Source: Epinephelus fuscoguttatus (taxonomy: Eukaryota; Chordata; Actinopteri; Perciformes; Serranidae). From it: DNA of 64,000 nt. Below are positions 48,801 to 63,800 of the stretch, in pieces. The translations under genes were made by a program, and so were the position numbers. Location: contig NC_064759.1 of assembly GCF_011397635.1 (NCBI RefSeq), positions 22,778,428-22,842,427 on the forward strand, given 5' to 3'. Within the stretch, counting starts at the first letter, position 1. Each line of letters begins with the position of its first letter. The notes beneath the pieces were generated by a model. The model worked only from the letters and a program-made list of their open reading frames with translations. It did not search any database and had not been told where the DNA came from.

Positions 48801-51800
48801 GGACACAGATTTCTGGGGAGATTAAAGAGATTATGTCCAAAGCAGAGTGGGAGAACTGGAGCCTAATGCACTTAAACTTACTGAGGGGGAGGTCTTTACA
48901 CTGCGAAAGGGGGGAGGAGGTAAATTAAGACACTATAATGTAAAATACAAGAATTAGATGATGCATTTCTTATGAGACGGTGAGAGGAAATAGTAGCGCC
49001 ATAAAATCCTAAATATAGCCAGCTGGAAACAGTTCCCTTCATTGTCTTGTCCGGCATACCCGGCATACCATATACTGTACATACAGTGTGTGACACAATG
49101 ACCACCAAACCACTGCAGCAGCTCTCTTTCAGCAGAGTTAGCTTCTTCTGCACGCATTCCATAACTGCATGTCTTTTGTCTCCACATGTAATGTGCGTGT
49201 ATCTCTTTCCGGTCTTGTGTCTGTCCCCTCTGTCCACTTCTCATTCCTCACATGGCTATAGCTGCTGCCTGTCTATTTGTTGTCATAACTCTCCCACATC
49301 GTTTCTTTCATCTTTGACGTTTTTGTAGCAGCACTGACATGAAGATTTTCTTTTACCCCATTGAGATTGACAATCTCTTTTACAAATTAGCATGCATTCA
49401 TCAGTGGTCTATATCACCCCTCATAGTCTGCCCATGGGAAGTTTTGGATGTGTGCTCCCTGCTGTCTGGTGCTGGTATGTCTCTTATAGCTCCTCACAGA
49501 CATCCTCTTTCTGCTCTGCAGTGTGGAAAGCCCAGCTCCAGGATGGGGCCTTGCTCCAGTCTTTGTCTGGTCTGATTGAGACCCAGTCACAGTGGTCGTC
49601 AGTGGTCCAAATTCAGGATACTGTGAAACTAAACAAGGCCCTCTTCCTTTTAGTCCTCCACCCACTTTCTCTTTATATTCCCTATTACAATGAGCTTGAC
49701 TAGAGTTTATAGTCAGGGGTATAGACCTCAAAGAAAATCTGTTCATAATTCATACTTTAGTTTTAGATTTTTAATACTTAAAGAGATGCTTTGAAAATTT
49801 TAAACCAGCTTTGTGTCATCACAGTGTGGGCAGTATATGTAAATGAATTGTAGTACTTCCCTCCATCTTACCAGCACCAAGAAGATCTCCTTGCTCATCT
49901 CTCAGCTCAAAATCACGGCAGATTTTTGCTGGCACTAGGGCTATTGCTCAAACTTCAGACTGTACTCCCGCATTTTTGTATGCCCACCACCACAGACACA
50001 AAGAGTATAGAAGTGAAACTCACGCCCAACTCTAATCAAACTGTAAAACTAGGCGGTGCTGATCGAATGAAAAACCAAGATTCTGTTACGTATTGCCTAT
50101 TGCTCACCTAAAATGTCTCCACAAACATATTTTAGTCCACTGTTTGGCTGTAATACAAGAGTTTGTGAACTGGAAGTGGGCTTCACACTGTTTTCCTGTA
50201 AAAATGAAAGCTGAAAATACTGACACACTGATCAAATATGAACCAGGATTCTGTAACTGCGTTGCCTAATTCTTGCCTGTTTTTGGAAACATATTATAGC
50301 TCACTGTTTAACTGTAATACGAGATTGTTTGTTGCCAGCCGGCTGCTATATTGTTTTCGGATGGGCAACTTGCATTACTTCACCCACCAGTGGGCAGGTT
50401 TTCAGTCTGATGTGGCACAGTGCATACTGGTAGTTGTAGGTTCTCTTTTCCCTTTTCCTCTCTGGTCTTGAAACATCAATGTTCAATAGTATTTGAATCT
50501 TTCTAGACAGCTGAGGTTTATGAGTTTATTCTTTAACATGAAAATAAAAGTACAGAGGAGTATTTTCTGTGGGTGTTGTTGTGCAGCTGTCCAGGCACGC
50601 TATTGTTGGTGACTCAGCTCAGTTTGTGTGTGAGATTCTTTGGTGCAGTGTTTCAGTCTTGTCCTGTATTAGTTACTGCGTGAAGGTGATGCCTACCTCT
50701 GTCTCTGTGCCAGGAGACGCCTGCAGGAGGGATCTGCTGCTTGCTGAAGGACAGGACTGTGGCAGATGTAGAGGCATGAGGGGGGTGTTAATGTTGTACT
50801 GCATCATAGTACAACATGTGTGTGAAAAAAAATAGGATACTTCCCAGTGGTGCTGCTCAGCTGGCGACCCAGGCTGTAGTTTTTTCTGATGCCTATGTAT
50901 TTATTTCTTTTGTCTCACTGGGCATGTGCAGTGTATCTGTATCTTGTATTTAGTTGTATGTAATTCATCGTTAGCTGTGTGTAGCACTATTGCCCAAGCA
51001 AAATTTCCCATCTGGGACAATATTGTGTATGTTATCTTATTTTATCTTTATCTTACCCCGTCTCATCTCGTCTCGTCTCGTCTCGTCTCGTCTCGTCTTG
51101 TGCCTGTTTATCTTATCTTACAGTGGCTCTAACATTTATTTGGAGCTCTTACTTTAATGTTATAGTTTTTCGTCTTTGGGGAATTCTCTCCCCAGTTAAG
51201 AGAATAATCCTAAATAAGTTAGTGCCATACATATTACCCTTTTGTCCTTGGTTCCGGCAGCTGCTAATGCTGAGTGCAGCTTCCCCAACCTGGCCTCACT
51301 GTTAAGTCCACAGGCATAAGAGCTATTTACTCAACAGAGTCAGTGGGACATTGAATCCTAAATCTCTTCCCTTCCTCACGCTCCACTGGCCCAATTATGA
51401 ACCCAATCACAGCAGCACCTACCACCAGGAAACGCCACTGTGTGCAAGTGAATGAATGAGTGGATAAATGAGGGAGAAGAGTGAATGAAGAAGTCACACT
51501 AGGAATTTGAGAAATGTAGAAAGTTAGAAAGGAGTCTGAGGTTTCATTTTGAAAAAGTTTTTTTTGTTTTGTTTCAGTGCACATATTTTAGTTCCGAAAA
51601 GCTGTTTGTGTAGACGCAGACAATGGGAAGTTTCCTGCTGTGAAAAATGCAGCTGCATCTTACAGAGTGTGAGCATGTTCTGACTGTTAAATTGTATCAC
51701 TGCTAACCGTGTTCTTCTTTTCTCTCTGTCTTTTTTTCTGGGTTTCTTTCGCTTATGATGGATTGCCCCTCTCATTGGACAGGAAACAATCCAAGGTATG

Positions 51801-54800
51801 TAAGTTTCATCTGTTTCTTTTGCTGCAAAAAAAAATGGCCAGCATCAACAGAGCTGACAAGCAGCGTCAGCAGAAACTGTCATCCGTAGTAACTTCTCAC
51901 TGACTGTCCCGGTATCACAGACACTGAAATCATCCAGAAGCAGGATGCGGCACAGGCAACACTATTCGCCCTGAGAGGATGAGAAACATCCAGGTCGATG
52001 TACTGTTGCGGCGTTGTTTCTAGGGCCGTGATTGAAAGTGTTTTAGTAGTTTGGTTGGTCAGCAGGAGCCGGATAGATGTCCGTGTGAATGTGTCAGCGC
52101 TCTAAGATCTCGTGAACACCCACAAAGGCTCTACAATGAGAGAGGGATGAGCGCGGACACTGGGGCAGTGTGTGTTCACATTCAAAGCTGCATTGTTGGA
52201 GTGCACCCCCACCTCCCCCCTTGACAACACGCTGGTGACTAGCTCAGAGATGTTTCACACACCAGGGACGGGCTTTGTGCTCGGTGAACTCGTCCGCTGA
52301 CGGGACTGGGGGAGCGTTAGCGCGGGCCAGAGGCGTGCGTGGTCTCTGGGGGCCCGTGAACCTAAGTTACCCTGTAATACCCGTCAGCTAGACGAGCACG
52401 TGGCCGTCTGCTTAGTTTTAGTGGCACTCAAATTAGTCCCCCTGCATTCTAAAGGGTAAACGAAGGTTGCAGTCCAATCACGTTCGACCAGTTTTCAGTC
52501 CAGAAATGACAAAAAGGGCATTGTGCTTCTGGGCTTCATCATTATTTGTACTGCTGATTAATAGTAATTGTCCAATCACGAACAATTTGTTGCACAGTCA
52601 CACCCTCAGGCTGGACAGAGACAGACCAGAGGAGATTGAAGCCCTGGTTACCAAACCAGCCCTAATTGAGAATGATGGCACTTTTGTTTGTTTGAATGGC
52701 ACCCACTTACTTGTCTGAAGTCACAAGAGGAGGTCTTGCTTTCAAAGCATTCAGTGATCTCAGCGCTTCCCATGCTGACTGTGCAACCAGTGGTTCCCTG
52801 GCCAATAGCCCTTATTATGATTAGAAGAGAGTTCAATTATTTGGGGTATTTGTGCAGGGGAAAGTGCTTTGGCAGAGCTGCAGCAGTGCACTGAGAACCA
52901 GGAGTAGTAACATGCAGCAGGGTTGTGCTTAGCACTGCAGGATGACGGTGCAGCAGCAATTGTTTCAGCAACCTAGAAAGAGAAATGACTGTGCTGTGAT
53001 AAAAAATATTAGTTTTATTTTGAATTTAGCATTTATTAGATCAAGACAGCCTCAGTGAGAGTGAACACATCTTTTTCAAGAGTGTCTTGGCAGCAGTAAC
53101 AATGAGTGGCAGAAAAGCTATAGAAAAATGCCACAAAATCAGAATTAAATAGAAGTGCGATTATAAAATCATCAGTTAACCTTCTAGTACAATCATGGAA
53201 AAGATTTAACCTTAGAAACACTTTAAAGGGAGAGTTCAGATCTTTTGAAGTGAGGCACTTATCTATAATCATTGTATGACATACAGTTGCTGCTGAGAAA
53301 CAGGCTGGATTTTGACACGGAAGTTGAGCAACATAATGCTGTGGACGGAGTCAGCAACAAAATGTATTTTAGCTACCTAAAAAAGACCCACCTAAAACAA
53401 ATCAATATCAGTTTAAGTGTACGGTATATTGAGAAGATTTTCACCGCTTTACCTTGTCATCAGACAGCGATTTTTAATGAGGAACTTATATCCTTCCCTC
53501 CGAAGCCAGACTCCTTTGAGAAAAACAATAATTTAACATCACTGAACATAGGAGCTGATGGCGTACAGCTGCCTTGATCAGTTAGTTTGTGTTACTGTGT
53601 GACTTCTGTGTTTAAAGGGGTTCTTTTGGATTCACCAAAGTCACACAATAACACAAACTAGCTAACTGAACAAGGCAGGAGTTAGACCAGCAGTTCCTGT
53701 GTTCAGCGAGCCTAAATTACTGTTTTTGTCAATGGAGTTTTGTGGCTTTGACAAGAGCATGGGGAACTGAAGTCAGTAATGCCTTCGTTGCGGAATTGGG
53801 CTGTCTAATGGAAAGATAAAACAGTGAAAATACTCTCAATATAGCCTAGGCTTAAACTGTTATCCTTTTTTTAAGGTGGGACTTTTTGTAGGTGGCTAAA
53901 ATTAGTTTGCGCCCATCTGTAGTAGTACATTGCCTAGCTTCTGTGTCGTTACTCCTGCCACTTCTCCAAACTGGAGATGTGTTGACAGACATCTACTGAA
54001 TGTAATACATATATCCCTACTTCAAAACAATTTACCTATCCATTTAAAACAACCTAGGAGTAGTCAAAAATCATAAATCAAGAACACAGTTTCTGCAGCA
54101 ATGATTTGAAATCACAAAGAGGTTCAAGGCAGACGTAGGGAGCAGCATAGATTAAAGCTCTGTTACTTAGCTCAGTGTGGATTTTGTGAAGTCGTCTTTC
54201 TTCTGTCAACATGAGTAGAGGGTTTTGAACAACCAGAAACAAAGTAAATGAGATATTTCTGTACTAACATTGAGAAGAGGTTTAAGAGACACGGAGATTT
54301 GCAGCATATACAGTAACAGCAGCGTTTCTGTCTGTGAGGAGTCGGGGTCCCTGGTAAATGAGGCCACTGCTCTTTCCCAGAAAGCATCCTCTCTGTGTGT
54401 CATCCATAAAGAGCTCATGCAGGTGCCTGGGGGACACAAGGGGTCTCTGCTGCTGAGGCCTGTGTTGCGAGACCCAGTGCCGAGGGCTGAGAGCCAGCCT
54501 GCACCACCGGGGAACAGCTACAGCCCCGTTTCCTTGGAGACGAGGGTCACCGGGTGCTGGAATTTCTTCTGGGGAGCGCTGACCCTGATTTATGAATTCA
54601 TTTAACTCCAGCCACTATGACAAAACTCGGGGCGGCTAACAGTGGATTTGTGCAGACAGTCATGGCGCGGTCTTAACGAGCATTACCTCGAACAATACTC
54701 GGTTAGACTTCATATTACTCACTCAGACAAGCTCAGTCCTGCTGATTTACTGCAGGGTGACACAGTACGGCACAATAAGCCCTGGTTTTGTACCTCAGAA

Positions 54801-57800
54801 GAAGTAAGACCACTGCTAAGAAAGATCAGGTTGTTTTACTGTACATGCTTGGACAAGTGTGAGAAGTGTTTACACTCCCTGTGCTGACTCCTCTGCAGGT
54901 GTTCGCTTTTGACCACTGTTTCTGGTCCATGGACGAGACCAACGTTCCCAAATATGCTGGTGAGTCATAAGTGCTGAAGCTGATCCCTCCCTCATCACCA
55001 AGGAGCTCAAATCACGTCCCATGTAAAGATCTGCTGAGCTCAGTGCAGCAACAGTGCAGGGAAACTCCCTACTTGATGGAAAGCTGTTTTTGCATTATGC
55101 AAAGCACGCTGTGGGTATACATAGTCATTTGCATTTTGAGTCAATACACTAAAATATGCAGCAGTGTTAGTTGTCTTTGTGCTGTCTCAGAACAAGAAAA
55201 CCTCCATAGGGTTTTATATAGTATATACACTCTTAGAAATAAAGGTGCTAATTAGAACTATATAGGGTTCTTTGACATGTCACAAAAGCAGAACCCAAGG
55301 GGAAAAAAAAGACGGAAAGATTGTGACATTAATGACAGTGTTTGAGGAGCCAGGTTTTGGTGTCAGCAGCACGACAAGTCACACTATAACCCGTCTAATT
55401 TTTGTTGTTTCACCTTTGACTGAAAAAACACACATTACGTCATGCTTTCTGTTGTTTTTTTTTATCTAAATATGCGCTTTTGTTTTTCTTGTTATTGGTC
55501 TCTAAACAGATCATGACTCTGTTCGTCAGCTGCATCTCAAGCAGGTTCTACTAAGAAGCCCTTTATATGTCAAGGGTTTCATCTAGATTCCACCCAGGGG
55601 GGGCTTCAAATATAGTAACTGACTACCTTACCCATAGATCTCTCCCATTAGTCATGGTTTTAGTTTAACACGTTAGCCTGGGGCCAAGGGACCCTCGTCT
55701 CTCAAGAAGCAGGAAATGATGGTAAAGATATAAACTATGGCAGAACACAGGCCAAATGAATTGATTAAGGGGATTCCAGATATGTCTACATTCAAAAATA
55801 CCATTTAAAACATGGGTAAACCTTTGAAAATTTGAGGGTAGTGATCTTTTATCACCCACGCCTTCAACAAATGTTGAAGAACTCTTTTCCAGAAACAGTT
55901 TTTCGGGTGAAAGGGGTTTGTTATAGGAGCTTTAGTTTTACAAAGAACCCTTGAAGAACCCTTATTTAAGAGTTGGGTTTTTTTTTCAAAAAAGCAAATA
56001 GACCAAATCTCTATGTTTATTTACAGAAACTTATAACGTATAAGGTAAAGCATAGCAAATATTTAAAGATAATGTACACTTACACTGATAAGATGGCTAA
56101 GATACCTTTTGCTGCGGCGCCGTCCTCAGCATATGTCTCTAAACGCTACAGTTACAGCTGAAAATGACAACAGAAATAGAAACATTTGCTGATTTTACAT
56201 GTCTCTGCAATTGAGATCAGTTGCCAGTTGTCTACTCAGAAGTGATTGTTTTGTTAAAAGCACAACGTCAAAGTTACTCTGGTTCTGGGGAGAACCTCAG
56301 CCCTTCAGGAAGAACCTTTTTGGTACCCTTATTTCTAAGAGTGTATGAAATATTGTCCACTTGTATTTGAATCATGTACCATAAATTAGCATTATGCTCA
56401 TGTAATCAGCTACCATCATTTCTCTGATGAGTGCCACACAGAGAAGGCGACAGCTACAGTTTTTGTTACAGCTATAGAACAGAGGTTATTACTGCTAGTC
56501 TGAGGCAGATTTACATAATCATTGTACACATTTTCCTTGTCATATCACTCTCATTTTGTGATGGAAATGCCATGCTTACATCTGCTTTGTGCTGCACCGA
56601 CAAGGCAATCTGTTTAGTGAAGGGCTGCCTCAAGGGCTGGGGCCAAGGCTTTATTTAGCTCGTTAAACAGCTGTCCCATTCAGCAAGAGCACGACAGCGA
56701 GCAACACAAGAGATTTCTCTACACAGCCGGGCTTTTTCCACATGGACAGACAGGAAGCTGTCATCTTTCATGAATTCTTATTCTTCCTTGTTTCTTGTGT
56801 AGTGGCCCTTGTCCATACGTTTCTCTGTGCTAATGTTGCTGCACTAATTTAGGGATGCAACTTGAAGTGCTCACGTAACTGAATGGTTTATCTGTTTACC
56901 AAAATCTCCATGGTGACTGATTCTTTGTTCAAAAGGTCAAGAGGTGGTGTTCAAGTGCCTTGGAGAGGGAATACTTGAAAATGCATTCCAGGGATATAAT
57001 GCCTGCATATTTGCCTATGGACAAACAGGTAACTGAAAATCCAGATGAAATCCACATTGAGTCACTCATTTGGGTTTTTTTTATGTTGTGCAAAATCCAT
57101 TTCACCATGCCGTCTTTGAAGCATTTATAAATAATAAATTACCGCTATTATAGTTAAGCCGTTAAGTATATTTGCAGGTTGAGTTGCCTCCAGATGTATC
57201 TGTAAAACGTTGGAAGAACAGGAAGACTTGTATTTCTAATCACACTGGTGAATCGCTTAGACTCATATCCTTCCTTCACCCTGGATCAAATTAGTGTCTT
57301 TATCCCACTTCCTGTCTTAGAGGGAAACACTTGGTAAAGAGACACAACTACTGAAGAGTTTCTAGAGAAGAGCGCTCCAATCACCCAGGTTATGAGGGAA
57401 AACAAGTTGTCTGCATGCTTTAAGGAGCACATTAGTCATGATGGGAACCAGAGAAGCACATGGCATTTGCTTTGGCATTTCTTAGCAATCTTAGTCCAAT
57501 CAAGGACCCTGATTTTAAGCAGCGTAGCACAAGAGACTGCAGTGTTGCTCGGTTGATCCACCAGTTTAGTCCAGACTGAAATATCTAAACATTTACTGTT
57601 TCCATGGCCACAAAATTTTGCACAGACATTCATGGTTACCAGACGATGAATCAAAATGACTTTAGTCATCATCAGACTTGTACTTTGGCACCACCATGAG
57701 GTCAATATATGTGCTCTTTTGAGTAAATTTCTCAGCAACCATCAAACAGATTGCCATGACATTTTTTACAAACATTAATGGTCCCCAGAGAATGAATTAT

Positions 57801-60800
57801 AATAATACCTGTAAGACTAATGACATTCTTATTCGCCTCTGATGTACTTTGCGTTTAGGGCTAATCAATAAATATTTCAATGCTAACTTGCTAAACTAAG
57901 ATTGTGAACATGGTAATTGTAGTAAATTTTAATGAAACAAAATGTCTGAACAAGCAACTGAGGGGCGAAGGGTGAACTTGATCCGGACGCGTGTTCTGGG
58001 CTAAGAATAAACCAATGTCCAGTGCACGTTATCTATTTGGATTCAGCGATCCATTTATTCTCAACACCATATACACATGCTCACCATAACCCAGAATGGT
58101 GACAGCATTGTTCATATGTAGTCATTATTCCATTCAGCAAAATTCTACACCCCAATACATGCTTTTCGACGTGCTTCCATAACACGGTCAAAAACTGTTT
58201 GCTTCCTGTTCCACACACCTTATTCCCATTACCTGGAGCCTACCTAAATGCACTTCACACATGAATGCTCCACTCTGTGTTCAGTTTCATAACTGCATGC
58301 ATATATTTATATTTACCTTGTGCTTAGATAGGAATAAAATAAACTAAAATTATATTATGGCTCAGACAGTAATCATGCTAAAGATCGCCATGTAAGTATT
58401 GTAACTGTGAGGTTGTTAGCATGCTGACGTTAGCATTTAGCTCCATACACCACTTCCCTAAGATCAGTTTCCCAGAATTGGAAGCATGGCTGTATACTTT
58501 TTATATTGTTACAGCATTATTACAATTATTTTATGATTAAGAGGGCCATTTTTCTGCAGATGGGTTCATACATTTTTGTTGTAATCAAACAGTTTATGTG
58601 GTCATAGTAGAGGCTCGAATTAATACATACTATACAGGAGATTTGCCCAAAAAAGTACAGAAGAAATACCGCTTAATCATCACTTATAACCCATTATAAG
58701 TGGCGGCAGTGTATTTTTCTGGGACCTTATAAAAAGGTAGCAACCAGGTGTCGACCGTAGGCAGCATGCATCCCAGAGGAAGCTACATAAATTGCAAACA
58801 GAGCACCAAAAAGAAAAGTAGATACTGTGAACAAGAGAGAACCAGGTGTTGGCTTTTACTCTCCCTGGTGATAGTGCTTATGAACATTAACCGACAATTC
58901 CTGCATAGTATACCATTAAGTTTTACTGTTATTGACGCTGTACACTGTGTAGACCCTTCTCTGTATGAGATATAATCATGTGTGACTCTGCAATGTCCAT
59001 CCAGGTTCAGGCAAGTCCTTTTCCATGATGGGGAACGGGGATCAGCCGGGTTTAATCCCTCGACTCTGCTGCTCCCTGTTTGAGAGGGTCCACAAAGAGG
59101 AGAACGAGGCTCATACGTTTAAGGTGGAGGTGTCCTACATGGAGATCTACAACGAGAAGGTCCGTGACCTGCTCGATCCCAAAGGGTGAGTCTGATGTGT
59201 TTGTTTCTTTAGGACATGCACATGTGACCTGTATAACCCTCGCTGAATTTAATGAGCTTTGTTGATGCCTCTGACCTGGGGTGACACGGACACAGCTGGT
59301 TATACAAACTGTGAAATGTTCTCATAGTCTCGTGTACAACTCCAGCACGAGCAGTGACCACTCTGTCAACTCCCACTCTGTGTTACTTTGCATCTCTGTT
59401 TATAGCTCTGTTGTGTCTAGTGGCCTGAATGGGGGACGGCGACAGAATGATGCGAGTAGGAAGCTCAACCCAGTCATTTCCCGTGGAACAGCGGCCAGCG
59501 CCGTCCTCTGACACTGCAGCATTCTTCGCCTCCGTGGTGTGATGTGGGTTGGCAGACAGACTGCAGGGGAGAGCGAACTGTGAAAGAGTGTGTTTCAGGG
59601 ACATCTGTTAGTGAAGCTGAGAGCAGGAGAGCGGTCAGAGCAGCCTGTGAGCCGAGCCCCAGAGAGGGACTATAGTGGAGAGCTCTGTGCGCTGCAGATG
59701 TCTGAAGATGCAGCCAGGGCCGATTCGATGGCAACTTCCTCTCACTTATATAACAAGCCTCACATGCTCTTGATCTTCCTGTCTAGTTGTTGTCTCTGTG
59801 ATTTTAGGATTAATCATTGGTTGTGGTACAGACACATGATACAGAGTCAAGAGTAAATAGGATCGCTGAGCATGGTCGCCTCTTGAGTGCTGCAGTGGGA
59901 GGTAGATTACTAGAGTGGGAGCAGGGGACCTGGTTTCTGCCAACCTCAGTTGTTCTGTAGCCATGGAGAGAGGGATTCAGTGTCTCTGACTGATCTATAG
60001 GATCTCTACTCAATTCCTGATAGGCGGCCAGGGGAAGATGAGTCTAGTGAAACACCTACCTACCCTTAGTTTCAGTTTGTTCACAACAATGAACATGAGC
60101 ATTGCAGGTGTTTAGGGCATTGTATCAATATTATAACAATATCGTCAAATGAGATTATATATCATCTTAGATTTTGGCTATCATAGTATCATGTTGTCTT
60201 CTCCTGGTTTTAAAGGCTGCCTTACAGTAAAGTGATGTAATCATCTGTCTAAAAAGACTGCTCTAGCTTTTCTGTTAATTGCCTGTACCCACTTAAGCCC
60301 TTTTCGCACTGGACTAATTTTACTAGGGGATCTCAGGCTATATAAAAAATAATAGTTGTAGTAATATTAGTAAAAAAATAGTAAAACTTGTTGAACTTTT
60401 TGATTTTTTTCCCTTCCCCCATTTGTGGGGCCCCCCATGGATGACAGCACTTTTGGCATTCGGATACACTGCCTATGCCATGAGCCGGCACTGGTATTTA
60501 CTGACGTATTTTATATTGTAGAAATCAGTGTGAGCTTGTGTAAGCTTGTGTTAACCACAGACCTTATTTCAGGCATCTAACCAAAAACCATTTCAAAAAA
60601 CCCACTGACTTTGAGACAAGAACCAGGAGTGCGAAAGTGCTAACTCATTTCCAGGTTTTAGGACTCATTCCTGCAGCACTCTATAGAATATTCACAGTTT
60701 GCATACCGGTAATCTGGTTGACATTCATATACATTACTGAAGCACATAAAGATCCAATCATTACTAAAGCATATGTTTCGTAAAGGAGACAGTAACAACA

Positions 60801-63800
60801 AATGGAATGGTCAAACTTGACCTTTAAGGTGTGTTGATTGATTTATGACATCAACACATGCATTTAATAACATGCAAAAGAACATTCCACCTTAAAAGTT
60901 GCCAGTAGCTGTAATATTTGAGCAGTAGCTACAGTGAATCTATAGCTAGCTAACTGTATATGAAATATGCATCTGCTGCTGCGTAACAATGAGGGGTGGG
61001 AATCACCAGAGAATCCGCAATATGATATTATCATGATACTTAAGTCACGATTTGATATTATTGCAATTTTAAATATGTTGTGATATATTGTAATTTTTAC
61101 CTTTTTTTTTTAACTGTAAATTATGTCCCCTAAGGAAAACTTTGTCAACATCTGCTTTATCTAGTAAGATACAGTTTTCAGTGTATTCATCTCACTTCAG
61201 CCATTTTTGGAGCAAAATGCATCTAGTGGACTGAAAAATCAATTGATAAAATTATTCTAGTAGGCTACCTAAAGTTTAATTTGTATTTGGAACATTGTTA
61301 ATTTATATAATAAAAGAAAATGACACTTGGCACTGTGCAGTGATACGATATTGCCATACAAAAATATCATGATACCTTGCTGTATCAATTTTTTGCCCAC
61401 ACCCCCAGTAACAATAATAATACGACCCTGAATTACAGAGACACTAATATTATCATATGTACTCTTTGTGTGGTGAAATATGGTAGGTTATTTGAGGTGT
61501 AATTTTTACTTGACAAATTACGGACATGGTGGATTCTCACGGGATTAAGATCACAGTGAACCTCCACATTACTACAAATTACTCCCATACACTCCCCAGG
61601 TAATAGTAGTCCTGTGTGCAAGAGCTTTTGACATTATATCCACATTACTAATTATTATTTACCAAAAAATGTTGCGTTAATATTTTGTGAAAGCACCAAT
61701 AGTCACATCTACAATATTGTCGCAAAAGTGATATTTAGGTATTTTGTAAAAAAAAATTTGATTTTTGATTTTCTCCGTATCACCCAGCCCTGCCGTAGAT
61801 GATACTGTCCTGTTGCCCTAAGTATACATTAGACTTACCAAAATCCAGGCTGAAAATTCTTCCCAACAAATACACTATTCACTCTTGTAGCTTTTTCTAC
61901 TAAAGCAGTTAAGGAATTTAGTAGTTGTGAATATTTTACATCTTCTGTAGTGATCAGTGGATTTAGGGCTGAGAGCCACAGGAAGGCCGGGGAAGTGAGA
62001 GCGTATTTAGAGACGGAGTAACACATTACTTCTATTAAACTTTAATACGATTTGTTGACAATGAAAAATAACCAGCTTTGTCCTTAAGAAATTCAGAAAC
62101 TTTTAATATGAATGATTATCTTCATGTGTCAACTTGGCATCAAACCCCGTCAACATTTTATTGTAGCCGTCGCAACATGTTGATGAAGAGTTAATTATTT
62201 CAATATTGCAATAATGTGCGAGCCATTCTATTTCAACAAACAGTAAGTAATAACAAATGCAACTTTTTAAAGTAAGATATTTCTTTGAAGCTATTTTGAA
62301 GTGCCATTGTTACCAAATACCATTAGGATGCTGTTTCTAATTTCCCAGAAATGAATTTGAATTACTGCTCCAAGAGGAGGGTCAATAAATTATACGAGCT
62401 TCTCATAACCTTGAAGCAGTCATTTAAGTTTTTTAATTTATTCTGATCAAGGACTCAAAGTCAGAGGAGATGCTTTTAGCTTCTCCAACAAGAAAATTGG
62501 ATGGACTGCCATAAGCGTGAAGAGAAAGTGGGAGAAATGCCAAATCAAATGTGCTATATGAAAACCTGCTGAAATTTGTATTCATTCTTTTTGCACATGT
62601 GCTCTTAATTGGAAATTATAATTATTTCATCCTTTATCGTCTTCTTTTTTTATATAGTATCAGGGCCAGGCATAGGGGAAAAAAATCAAAGGAGGAAGAT
62701 TTAAGAAATAAAGCCGAAATGTCAAGAACAGATTTGACATGTCAAACTTTATGTATAAATCAGAGGAGGATGTTTTTCTTTCCCTCTTTTGCTTTTTAAG
62801 GATTAAATCAAAATGTCAAAAATGTAGTCATCTCCTCTGGTCCATCAAAGTGTGTTTTGTGCTATAACATACCCTCTCGGTATTGCACACAGGTGTAACT
62901 ATTGATACTCTTGCTTCTGTCCATTACCAGCTATCTCAGTGTGCATGAACGTGGCCACCTTTTGCAAGTGTGTGTTGTTTCTCCTTTTGAACAGACACAA
63001 TTTTTGACACAGTCTCTTGAAGATCCTAATACTTATTGCTGCGTTTATATGCTAACAGAGAAATGATGAGAAATTCCAACAATTCATGAGGCATTTTGTA
63101 GAGACAGCCATGTGAAACAGTAGTTTGATGTAATTTTTAAAGTTAGATCTTAATCTTGAAATGTCAATTTTGTTAAAATGCAAATATATATATGTATTTT
63201 CCTTATGCCTGGCACTAATACTGAAAGTCCCACTTTTTTCCCTCGACATTTCAACTTTATTCTGCAAAATTAAAAATACATTCCTCCTCCGTTTTTTCCC
63301 TACTGTCTGGCCCTGATACTCTTCCACACTTTTAATCCATTGTGGTGCTTTCTCTTTATTTTAAGGAGCCGCCAGTCCCTGAAAGTTCGGGAACACAAAG
63401 TCCTGGGTCCATACGTGGATGGTCTGTCTCAGCTGGCTGTGACCAGCTTTGAGGTGTGTCTTTCATCTTTCTGTCATCTCACTGTCAAAAGAGGCGAAGC
63501 TAAATTCGCCCTGTATCAATAACTGCACGCCTCATATTTCATACATACATGGACAAGATTTATAGCATCCAGCAGAAATGCCTTTATATCATACCGGTTG
63601 TCAAGCCGCTGATTTATATTCGGAATAACCATTTACTTCACATCCTCCCAAGTGGAGAAACTGTAATGACACATATTCCTGATGTGGGATGTAGTCATGG
63701 GCTTTCTTGTAGTTTATATGCCAAGCCTTGGCAGGGCCTTCCTTAATTAAGTTTAAACATCTCCACCCTGTTCCTCTGTGCTCTGCTCTGCCTGATATTA

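Larger units (their letters stand above)
36644..51782. other. kif13a intron 2 (15 kb)
   Basis: It contains foldback elements and repeats at 38424-39650, 41365-42965, 44658-46042 and 48366-48605, plus GT and TCTCG microsatellites and a tandem repeat at 50060-50335. Stretches at about 36650-38420, 39820-41360, 42970-44650, 46050-48340 and 48610-50060 have no exon I can support. The segment around 47560-47960 looks non-repetitive and may be a conserved non-coding block. Confidence 0.5.
59186..63365. other. kif13a intron 6
   Basis: MITE-like sequence lies at about 60110-60440, 60992-61407 and 61680-61795, and a foldback element at 62657-63319. Bases 59190-60100 show no repeat or exon signature. 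Bases 62040-62640 are AT-rich and non-repetitive. Confidence 0.45.

Noticed and set aside
57436-57738. 100-codon minus-strand frame in a kif13a intron
   Set aside because: It lies in a common dispersed fish repeat (CATTCATGGTTACCAGACG) and has no gene structure.
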